Assembly: GCA_021495925.1 (NCBI GenBank)
Contig: JAKEKT010000019.1
Location: 124,001-188,000 of the forward strand
From: Diplodia intermedia
Taxonomy: Eukaryota; Ascomycota; Dothideomycetes; Botryosphaeriales; Botryosphaeriaceae
Direction of reading: 5' to 3'
DNA length: 64,000 nt
Position 1 is the first letter of the stretch, and every line of letters starts with the position of its first letter. Positions 21,925-32,326 of this stretch are shown here, piece after piece. The notes beneath the pieces were generated by a model. It was not told the DNA's origin. It ran no database searches and was given only the letters and a program-made list of their open reading frames with translations. A program made the position numbers and the translations under genes.

Positions 21925-23788
21925 ATGTCTTCGTCCTCCTCCGGAGCCTTCCCGCAAGCCTTCCTCCCCGGCCTCGGCCACGCCGTCGAGCACCAAACAG
22001 CACAAAACATTGAGGACTTCGAGGCGCAGATGGCAGCCGCGCGCACGCTCCTGCCCGCCGACGACGATCTGGACGACGCGCCGCCGCCGCCCGCCTACAG
22101 CAGGACCGCCAACAGCAACAACGCCGGCGGCAGCAACGCCGGCGGCCGTGCTCCCTCGTTCTCGTCGCCCTCGTCACCGCTACCGCCACCCCCGCCTCCA
22201 TCCTCATCGCTGTTTTCGTCAAATGCCCAAGGCAACAACAACAACAACAACAACCCGCCCGGCCTGCAAGCCGGCCGCGCCTGGTCCAGCGAGTCCGTCG
22301 CGACGTTCAACAACCTGTGCCTGAAGAACGCCGTCGCCAACGCCTTCGACTACGAGCAGTGCCGGCCGCTGCCGCCCGGCTGGGCGGTGCGGCTGAAGTT
22401 CAGCTTCTTCGGCGGTACCGTTAACGAGGCTGGTGATGATGATGGCGAGAATGGCTTCGAGATCAGGCTGCCCGGGCCATACGGCTCGAAGAAGGAGGCC
22501 AAGGCGGCGGCGGCGGAGCGCGGGTTGGGCGTGTTGAGGGAGGCGATTATTGAGCGGAGGGGGAAGATGGGGGCGGGGGGAAAGAGGAAGAAGCCGGCGG
22601 CGGCGGGGATTGAGGATGGGGAGATTAGAGAGGGGAGGGAGGGGGAAGAGGACGGGGGCGAGGGCGAGAGCGAGGGCGAGGAGAATATGGACGAGAATTG
22701 GGTGGGGTTGCTGGGAGGTGGGTTGTTTTCTCCTTGTCCTCCTGTTCCTACTTCCTCCGCTCTTGGTGGTGATGATGACGATGATGACGATGGCGACGAC
22801 TGCGGCCGCCTACCTAAGTCGTTGCCTGCCTTACTCACGCCGCCTCCCAGAATACTGCCAAGCCGAAAACAAACCCCGCCCGCTCTTCCAAGAGTTCACC
22901 CTGGGCGCCAACTACTCGATGGAGTGCATCATGCCATCCGAAGAAGGCCGCGGCGCCGACGAGCCGTTCGGCGGCCGCAACGTGCTGTTCAACAGCAAGA
23001 AGACGGCCAAGACCAACGCCGCGCGCGAGGCCGTCCGCTGGCTGCGCCAGGCCGGCCGCATGCCCAAGACCGGCCACCCCACCAAGAAGAAGATGAAGGC
23101 CGCGCAGCAGGCCATGGCAGCAGCTGCCAACAAAGCGTCCGCGTCCGCCCCCGCACCTTTCTCCTCTGCTCCTTCCGCGTCTGGTGGCATGTCGGGCCCG
23201 CTGCCGACGCCGGTACCTATCGGCGGCGGCGGCACGGCCAGCGGCTCCGAGAGTGACGGCGGCGGCAACAGCAGCAGCAGCAGCGCGGGCGGGCCGCCGG
23301 GTTTCAAAGACCGCAGTCTGGGCGAGCAGGTCATGAGTGAGTTTCCCTTCCCTTCGCCCACCCTTCCCGTTGCCCCTCTCTATCCCCTCTTCCCCCCTCC
23401 TCCCCATCCTCCCCATCCTCTCTCTCTCTCAAAAACAAGGCGTCACCTCACACGCATATGCACACGCACGACAGTCCTCTGCAAAACCCTCGGCTGCGCC
23501 CAACCAATCTACAAGATCGCGCCCGACCCGCGCGTGCCGTCCATGTGGTCCGGCGCCGCGTACTTCCCGCACGACCCGGCCGTCGTCGCGAACGCTGGTG
23601 TCGTCGGGCAATCCTCGACCGCCGTCGGCGAGGTCCGCAACGTGTACGGGAAGAAGAAGGCGCGCGAGGAGGTGGCGAAGAAGGTGTTGAAGCACCTCAA
23701 GGGCATGCAGGCGGAGAGGCAGAAGGTGGTGGATGGCGTGTTGGGCGTGGGGGCGGGGGCGGGGACTGCTGGCGGTGGTCGGAAGTGA
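21925..23788 (+). CDS. protein with three dsRBD-like segments
   Basis: Not a named gene to me; the architecture suggests a double-stranded-RNA-binding protein without a catalytic domain. Three exons (21925-22717, 22851-23336, 23475-23788) give 530 residues. Three segments each look like a double-stranded RNA-binding domain, with a start helix, three strands and a final KKxAKxxAA helix. Segment 1 is about 124-208 (FNNLCLKNAVANAFDY then YGSKKEAKAAAAERGLGVL). Segment 2 is about 263-328 (LLGEYCQAENKPRPLFQEF then NSKKTAKTNAAREAVRWL). Segment 3 is about 427-505 (CKTLGCAQPIYKIAPDP then YGKKKAREEVAKKVLKHL). Introns fall at the edges of segments 2 and 3, so each of these sits on its own exon. Between them are Pro/Ser/Asn and Glu/Gly-rich linkers. 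Intron 2 (138 nt) is a multiple of three without in-frame stops, so retention would lengthen rather than truncate the protein. Confidence 0.75.
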
Positions 23789-26462
23789 GTGGTTCAACGA
23801 ACGCGTCTTCTTGGATAAGTGGGTGTTTTCCCCAAGTGTTGATGAGGGGATGGATGGTGGTGGTTTTTCGCTGTCTTCTCGGGTGGGCAGAGAAGAGAAA
23901 GACGGCTTTCGCGAGGCTGGGCTTGGAATGGAAGGGGGGAAACAAAGATTGATGACGGATTTGGGGATAGTGATTGGCGTCGAGATTGGTTACTGATGAT
24001 GTGTGTGTTTTCTTATGAGCAACGAAGGATGGATGAGAGATTCTGTATACCCGATGTTATTCTCCTTCTCATACTTGAAGCCAAAACATTTGAATGATCG
24101 GGTTGTTTTTCATGGCTTGGGCTGTGTGCACCGGTTCCAGCGGATTTCTCCACCGTTGTTGCATGTGATTGTGCGTGTGGTTGCACGACACTGCATCACC
24201 TTAAGACGTGCAATGATGGATTGCTTTCGAATAGAGTTACGTTGCCAAGCTAAGAAATTGACATGAGCAATGGGCTGAGGGGCCAAAGAACGATCCTGAT
24301 GTTTGTAATGATAGGACCAGTCGGACGCTGGCAACGATGGTCGGGGGTCAAGTCAAGGCCCCAAAAGGGCGGCAAAGGGAGACCCCCGCCATCGCGATGT
24401 CCGTCATAAGGGCAGGGAGAGAAATCACAGTGACATTGGGGAACAGCGTGCACGACTGCCAAGGCAGATCAAAGCAACAGAAGCACAGCTTATGCACTCG
24501 GTGAGTGGTGCCCTTTTGTTAAAGTCGACGTTGCATCGTCACCTGCTCTTGTCGACGTCCCCTCTGTCTCCGTCCTTGCCTCAGGCTTCCTGCTCGTCCC
24601 AGCAGTCGTCGTCGACAAGTAGCGGAGACTATTGGGTTTCCCGGAGGCGGGCTCAAGAGACGGCATCCGTGGGGCCGGCCGCAAGGAGTCGGTCGAGAGA
24701 GGAATCTGACCTCGGCGGCATTCCTGTGGCCGCCCTTAGCCATGTTGTGCGGAGCGGTTTGCTGCACCACTTATGCGCTCATGGGTTTGCAAAGGAGCGG
24801 TTCCGCAGGCCGGTGAGCATGCGGACTGGGTTCCCGGTTGGTTGGTGCTTGAGGTGCAGGACTTGAGACACGTCTCTTCAGGAAAGTGGAGGTTAATATA
24901 GCAATAGTGGACATCAAGGTGCCTTGCAGGACCGTCGGAGCAAACCGACGCAGTGATTGACGTCAAAATGAGACTTGGGCCGGAGCAGAGGAGACGGACG
25001 ACAGGACGGTTGCGGAAGCGATGGCTCTCGACACAGAGAGATTGCGCCAGCCGGAAGACAAGTCAGCGGATCTGAGGCCGGGAAGAAGTGCTGGAGCGGG
25101 GGGCGTTTTTGGAAGGCCTCAGGACGTGTTGCCTAGTTGAGTAACAAGTCCTGGCCAGGTGGTCGTGTGAGCCGGGACTGACGTCGGAGCCACAGGACCC
25201 TTGGCTGCAGCGGGCCGCGTCGGCAGAGATGACACAGCTAGATCCGATGGGCTGCGTCGCGTCCGAAGGTGCCCAATGCAGTAAACCCAGAGGGGCGAGG
25301 GGCGGAGGGGTGGGAGGCAGAGTGCAGAGTGCAGCGTCGACGGCGGACACGCTGCATCGAGTGGGCCGACGACGCACCGACACGGCCGTAGTGTTGTTCT
25401 TCCGCGGTCTTTTCTTCATCAGCACACCCTGACGCAGGTACATGCGTACGAGCCGTGGAGCCGCACCGCACTGGGATCGACGGCGAAACCGACGGCGAAA
25501 CAGTGGCTCTGATACGGTGCGTCGGCGGCTAGCTGCCATTAGCCTCGGCCCAGCAGTCGCGGCGGATTAATAACACGCATGCTGAGCAAGCAGCGGGAAA
25601 CAGAGGGGCTCCGCTCCGCTGATCTGCGGCGAAGCTTGTGTGTCAGCAGGCGCAGTCCGGGGCAGCGGCTTCCAGAAGGCGCGCTGGAACCGAGGCAAGC
25701 ACCAAGCCTGGACGAGAGGCCGTTTCGGGAGTCGGCCGAGAGAGGCTATCGCGCGGCGGGGCTTCCGCGGCGATCGCACTTGGCTCAAAAATCTTGTAAG
25801 AAGCACACCTCCCCTCCTCGCCGGCCCAACCTCTCCTCCGGTCCACCACCACCGCCCTGCCGCTACGGCCGACTTACTGCTTCCAGCTCCCGCCCCGGGG
25901 CGGATGCACGCTCTGCGCCGCGCATAGCCCTATGCTGTCTCGAGCAGCTCGCGCCGACAAACTTCAGCGCCGTGTCCGCCGGCAGCTGCGCGGGGCGGGA
26001 TCCCGAACCGTGTCTGCGTCCGACCCTGCTGCCTGCGCGCATGCGTCCCGCGCCCTGAGACGGCCGCCGAGGGGCAGAGGGGCAGAGGGGCTGCGGAGCT
26101 GACGGGGCGCGGGAGGTGAGAGGTGAGCGAGTTGCTGGCCGCCACAGCCCGCCGATGGAGGACTCGGGCTGGCCGCGTCGCAGCAGGTGGCGGTGCCTAG
26201 GGCTGGAGCTAAACACAGTCTTCACGGCAGCTTCGGCCGCCTGAGCTCAGTAGTCTCGGCCCAGGACTGACGTCCGCCCGCCTTACGGCCGCCACGAGTT
26301 GCATGATGCAATCCCTGACTGACCTCCGCGCCGCCTGGCCTGGGGAGCACGCAATATATACCTCTGCCGCACCTAGCTTTGCTCTCTCTCTGTACTCTTC
26401 TTGCCATTCCTTCCTCTGCTTCCACCTCGAACAACACTACCCACCGCTCCCCACCTTCCAAA
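23789..26462. other. 2.7-kb intergenic region with oxidoreductase promoter
   Basis: No gene was recognised. Open frames at 25063-26225 on both strands overlap each other heavily and look like GC-rich noise. The right end is the promoter of the following gene. Confidence 0.45.
26355..26360 (+). promoter_or_regulatory. TATA box of the MDR oxidoreductase gene
   Basis: TATATA lies about 105 bases before the start codon. It is followed at about 30 bases by a CT-rich stretch (GCTCTCTCTCTG) of the kind used as a fungal transcription start region. Most other genes in this window have no such box. Confidence 0.6.
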
Positions 26463-27717
26463 ATGGTCCAGAACAAGAGCTTCATCTTCAAGAACCCGCC
26501 CGTCGGCGTCCCCAAGGCCGGCGTTGACCTCGCCGTCGAGGACCGCGCCTTCGACCTGGAGGCTGCTGCTCCGGCCGGCGGCATCACCCTCAAGAACTTC
26601 TATGCCTCTCTGGACCCCTACCAGCGTGCCCGCATGAGGGACCCCAAGATCAAGTCGTACTTCCCCGCCCTCCAGCTCGACCAGCCCATCGACAACAGCG
26701 TCGTCGGCAAGGTCCTGAAGAGCGACAATGAGAAGTTCAAGCCCGGCGACCTTGTCGTCGGCATGCTCCCCATCCAGGAGTACACCGCCCTGCCCGCCGA
26801 CAAGGTCCAGTCCGTCCGCCACATCCAGAACCCCCACGGCCTGGACGCCGCCAACTTCATCGGTGCCCTCGGCATGCCCGGCCTGACCGCCTTCTCCTCT
26901 TTCTACGAGATCGGCCAGCCCAAGAAGGGTGAGACCATCTTCATCTCCGCCGCCAGCGGTGCCGTCGGCCAGATTGTCGGCCAGCTGGCCAAGCACGAGG
27001 GCCTGAAGGTCGTCGGCAGCGTCGGTGACGACAAGAAGCTCGACTTCATCACCAACGAGCTCAACTTCGACGCCGGCTTCAACTACAAGAAGGAGAAGAC
27101 CTCCGAGGCTCTCGCCCGCCTGGCTCCCCAGGGTATCGACATCTACTACGAGAACGTTGGTGGCGAGACCCTCGAGGCTGCCCTTGAGGCCATGAACAAC
27201 CGCGGCAGGATCAGTAAGTACCCGCAACCTCTTCACCCCATTCTTCTCCCAACATTGGCACGATTGCTTCCGACGATGAAATTTCTACCAACATAATCGC
27301 ACTTTTTCTGAATCACAATGTCGACCTCTTCCACCAACTCTGAGGGGCACTGCCATCTTCCCCCTTCCAACCACACACTTGTTCAAGGAGCGGTTTGGCT
27401 AACTCTCTTCACCAGTCGCCTGCGGCATGATCTCGCAGTACAACCTGCAGCCGGCGGAGCGCTACGGCGTCAGCAACCTGTTCCACATCGTCAGCAAGCG
27501 CATCGTGATGCGCGGCTTCATCGTCTCCGACGAGGAGATGGGCCCCAAGTACGCGGTCGAGCACCAGAAGAAGCTGCAGCAGTGGATCGCCGACGGCTCG
27601 TTCAAGGTCAAGCTGCACGTCGACAACGGCATCGACTCCGCGCCCGAGGCCTTCCTTGGCATGCTGTCCGGCAAGAACTTCGGTAAGGCGGTGCTGAAGA
27701 TTGCCGATCTTGACTAG
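26463..27717 (+). CDS. MDR-family NADP-dependent oxidoreductase
   Basis: Cytosolic quinone/enone reductase-like enzyme of the zinc-free medium-chain dehydrogenase group (leukotriene B4 12-hydroxydehydrogenase / prostaglandin reductase / YfmJ-like). Two exons (26463-27213, 27416-27717) give 350 residues, the family's normal length. Features in order: SLDPYQRARMRD near residues 50-60, VVGKVLKSDNEKFKPGDLVVG, ALGMPGLTAFSSFYEIGQPK, and the nucleotide-binding loop ISAASGAVGQIVGQLAK around 160-176. Next come YYENVGGETLEAAL and, in exon 2, the C-terminal QWIADGSFK and SGKNFGKAVLKI. The catalytic zinc ligands of true alcohol dehydrogenases are absent. The intron is 202 nt, phase 1, with CTAAC near its end. 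Codon use is strongly biased to C-ending codons, which together with the TATA box suggests high or inducible expression. Substrate unknown. Confidence 0.92.
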
Positions 27718-30700
27718 GAGTAAAGAAGAAGATCGAGAAGAAAGAAGATACCCCATGGGATTTGTTGTTGTAAGATGAGTGAGGTAGACTGGTGGATGGC
27801 TGGGTCCAACCGGCCGAAGATACAATGACGTCTGCGATGACGGCTTATAATATTCGATAAAGGAAAAAGCGTAGAAAGGGTCACCTGCACCAGAAAAACG
27901 TAGACAAAATATGATATTTAAGTCAATCTGAGTGTTCTCCTGTCCTGCAATTACAGAGCATCCTGTACATATGAATGCATCAAGAGAACGGCTGTTCACT
28001 CTCCTTTCATCCTCTTTGTCGGCCGCACTTTTCCCCCGCCCAAATATCAAGTTTACTCTTTCTCTTTTGTTTTTCTGGCTCTCTCATTCTTCATTACAAG
28101 CTCCGCAGTGATGCCCCTCCAAGGATGGAACTACTCATCACTGAATAAATCTGCCATGCACATCGTCTTCGATTTGATGACGAGTATCAACACTTGGCCC
28201 CAAATCGCGCGAGCAAGGCTCGCGAAAATGAACGACTTCTTTCCGCCGTCCCCGCATGCCGAGGCGAACCAAACACCACTCCAGTAGGACAAGCTGTGAC
28301 TTGTTCAATCTTCTCCCAGTAGCCATTCCACTCGGATCCTCTGAACCAACTCTGGCGTCTATCCGGTTGCTCTGGCTGCTGTTGTCAGGTTTTTTTTTTT
28401 TTTTTCTTTTTTTAAGAAGGGACTGGTGCCCTTTTTATACTAAGTGTGAAGCACTGCGGCGGTGCGGGCGAACAGTGTGCTCACGAGACAACCGATGGGT
28501 GGTGGTGTCAGTGGGGTGTGCTCGTGCGCGGTGTTTGAGATGTGGATATATAATGCATGCAGAGGGTACGGGGGAAAGCCGTTGAGAAGGCTGTGCTCGT
28601 TGACTGGACTGGGGATTTTCTTCCGAGCTACCTCGTTCATTACACTTCTTGCCGATCCTCACGGCAGACTCACCTCCACCTTTCGGCCCGTTGCCTTTTG
28701 GCTTTTGCCATTGTACGCTCTGCAGAGTCGACTCCGGCGATGGTTCTCGTCATCACTCGCTGAGGCTGCTGCTGTGCAATCACTTCGGAAGATGACGGAC
28801 ATCGGTGCATGGCTCCATTTAACTGTGGTTGAGAATCGGACTTTGGGCACCCACCCACCCAGCAGTCGAACGGGTTTGCTGTGAAACAGCCGCAAACAAG
28901 AGCCCACCCGCAGTAGAAGGCCGACATGTATCTCGAGCTCTTTTGGTTTCATTACTGGGGAGGACGTTTGGAAAGATTGTCAGCTCTTTCTCATATACCC
29001 GGAAAAGTTCCCTCAATGAGACGCATGTGGGACATGGCACCGGCGGGCACGAGGCAGGAGCGTGTGCCCACCAGCTCGGGAGCGATCATGGGGTGCGGTC
29101 ATCTGAGCAGGTCCTGCGGCCCGCAGATGCATGGGGCTCTTCTTCTGCTCGTGGTGCTTTTTCATCAGCTGGACTGGGTCTTGGCTGCGTTGGTTTATAC
29201 ACGGTCTTGCTCGGTGGTGTTTGAGGACAGTATGTGCACTGGGGGTGGTGAGATAAAGTGCTGATGGTTCTGCAAGATCACGTTGACTCCTTCCTGTCCC
29301 GGAGACACGAATGACTTTGCTCCCGTGTCAGCATCCAGATCGGCTCCGTTCACCATCTTAGCATGCTGCGGATTATTGTGGGCTGGAGGTGCTGCTCATC
29401 AACATCGTTAGGCTTTGATGCTGCTCAGGAGTATCATTAACCGATCGTTCGAGATAAAGGCCGACTCTACTTCTTTGCGCCAATGGGCGCCTCCCACCAA
29501 GTTCCATTTCCATGAACGCAGTGGAGATTGATTGTTCACTTTGTCAATTTTTGCGGCACAAAAAGCTACTGTCAAAGCACAAGGAGAACCAGAAAGGGAA
29601 AACGTCTTTTAAAGCGAGGAGATGATGGCTGCCCATTGGAAGCGACGCGTGTTTCTTCCAGGGAAAAAGCGCACGTGAGGCTTTTGTACCAAGCGACACG
29701 CACGGCATCGACTTCAGAAGCGCTTCAAAGAACGCAGTTCGCTGGGAAAGCCTGTCACGAGGGCATCAGCGTGGGGTCTGAGGGCAGGAAGCAAGGCTTT
29801 GTAAGTAATTCCAATCCCGTACGTAGCTGAAACTGCGCGAGAATCTTGGAAGAATTGTCCACCGAGCTTATCTCAATCTCAAGGCACTGTGATTTTGAAG
29901 CTCACTGCCACATATGCCTTCTTGGGCTCGTGGCATTGTCCGCTTGGGTCCAGCCAATGTCCCTCCCGGGGATTTCCATCATTGTATCAAATCCACCAGC
30001 ATCACTTGGTCTCCGTGATACAATCCAGCTTTATATCGCATTCATGTAGTCCATCTTCACGATTACCACACTCGCCGCAACAGTACATAGCGAGTAATCA
30101 CATGCTCCGTCTACCGTTTCTAAAACCAGCGATCGCTGGCTTCGCGAGAAAACCCGCGCGCTCCAAGTATATATCATCGTTGTTTTCCCTTGTATGGAAA
30201 GATCCGGGGCCGTAATGACAAAAGCCGACAAGTCCATGAAGGAAAAGCACGAGTTCGGTGTTTTAAGGGAGAGGAGGCATAGAGAATTGCAACACGTACA
30301 CGTGCCTGTCTGTACTGCTCTGGGCTGTGTCAAGTGCTCCGAGTAAGCGCTGGGTGCTCCTTCGGAAGCTTCGGGGAGGGCACGAGCTTGTGGTCCAACT
30401 GGTCACGAGGGAATCGGGAGCGTTGGCTTGGACAGCTTGACTTAAATACCTTGCGGGCTCTTTCCGACTACTTGGGAAATGCGTGAGCGGGTCTGTGGCA
30501 TGATGGTGACGGCATGGGACACCACCCCACTTGTGCTGCGGGTCCTATTGCATTTGTACTTTCTCTGTCGGAGTGGCGATGCGCATAGCAGAAGTTTATC
30601 CCCATGAGTGTTTTGGGGTAAAAGAAACAAGACAGTGCGGAGCGACAGTATCACTACATGCTGAGCGCCATCAGTTTCCCACAACAATGCTTTACAGCAA

Positions 30701-32326
30701 AAGTTGGAAACAAAGCTGGCACGTTGATCCATGACAGATCCCATTCCGCGGGCCCAGCTTTCCGAAGTTTGGTCACATACGCCTCACCATTCAGCTTTGC
30801 ATTCGCGCGACTACTGCTAAACCAACTCAACAACACGCAAGAAGTCGCAGTCCCATGGCCCAGTTCTCCTCATAATGTCGCCATTGGCACACGCGGTGTA
30901 TATCTTGTTGGGCTGTGTGAGCGGACAAAAGTCATCACTGCTGTCTCTTCAATTAACCATCTTTGGCCTTTCGCTGTGCTGCGCCCTACTGTGGATAAAT
31001 TGGCAGGTTATCATCCTTGAGCCCGACCAGGTAGTTAGCAGGCTGGACCAAATATGATGCCGTAGTACTCTCTCCTGTCCCTTCGTGTACAAATAGTTCC
31101 AACCACCCAAAAGCCGACTGCCCCCTGCTCATCCCCCCATTCGACCTCTATCAATGTCTGGTGTCTGCGCAACAACTCGCCCGCACCGTTGAACGTTCAA
31201 CTCCGAAAGCCGGACGGTGCCTCTTCAATGCCCGCATGCAAGCCAAACCGTAAAAGGAACAAAGTGCATCATTGCCAGACGCGGGGAGCGCAGCGGCGGA
31301 CATGGCCCGGTGGCCTTTCATCGGAAAACCTGTTGGCCGATCAACAGCGGTCGGGGCCAGAGCCTTCTTATTTTCCCATCCAGCATTATCAACGGAAATG
31401 TCGTGCGTCGTGCGCATAAGCTGCATTTACCCCTCATGCACGCAGGACGCGCCGGCAAAGCAAGGCGAGCAATCGGTTAGGTGTCATTCGTGGAACGATC
31501 GCCAAAGATCTCTGGCTTCCGCCCTGATCCATGTCATTCCCTTTTCCATGTGAAAAGTAGAAGCAAACTGCGGGAATGTCGGGCGGAACGGATACGCCCT
31601 TGACGCCTTCTGTCTTTGTTCTCCTCCCCGAGCCTTGGCCCGTATGATCGGGGGGCTGCATACATGTATGCGGAGTGGAGGCGCCCGCGGAGGGAAGCGG
31701 TGATGATATTCGCATGCCATTTGGTTCTCTCGTATCTGCAGGTGCACGTCAGCTTGGATATGCCAACCACAGTGTGTCTTGAATCTTGTCAGATATACCC
31801 CACCAGGGATGTTGCACCCTGCTTACATGGGCGGTTGAAGGCACTGTCTAGACGTGCTTGTGTTGTCTACTTCCCAATTTTCACTGTAAAGTGGTGCCAA
31901 GGAAAGAGCACTCTCATCGAGTGGAACGATGAAAAGACCCCAATGTCTTCTGAGCGTTCAAGCGGCCGCTTTGGCAGGTAGGCGTTGGTTGATTTTTACG
32001 GTCTGTCGCCGCACTGTCGAGGGCTTGTAGGGTGAATTGAACGAAGTTTCTGAGTTGAGGGGAATAGAACAGAAGAGGATAGGTCGAGGCGGAAGGTATG
32101 TCTTCGCCGTGGACCCTGAACTAACGGGAGTGACTAAGCAATACTACTTGGGGTAGGAAGTGACGGGATTAAATAGCTTGGCGGGGAATGATGTCTTAGT
32201 ATCAATCTGAGCCACCCGGCTCGGTGATCTGCTGTCAGTTCGTGACAGTATTGATTTCGATGCGGGTAAAAAGACACTATCAACTTTTTATTTTCTCACC
32301 TTCTCTAAACCCATATCCCCGGCCCT
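27718..32326. other. 4.6-kb stretch without recognisable genes
   Basis: Only short frames (under 145 codons) occur on either strand and none matches a known family. There is a long T-tract near 28390-28413. No transposon ends, tRNA or rRNA were seen. Part may be the 3' UTR of the oxidoreductase and unannotated noncoding RNA. Confidence 0.45.

Noticed and set aside
26373..27236. 287-codon antisense frame opposite the oxidoreductase
   Set aside because: Val/Leu/Gly/Asp-rich mirror of strongly C-ending codons; the + strand is a complete MDR enzyme.
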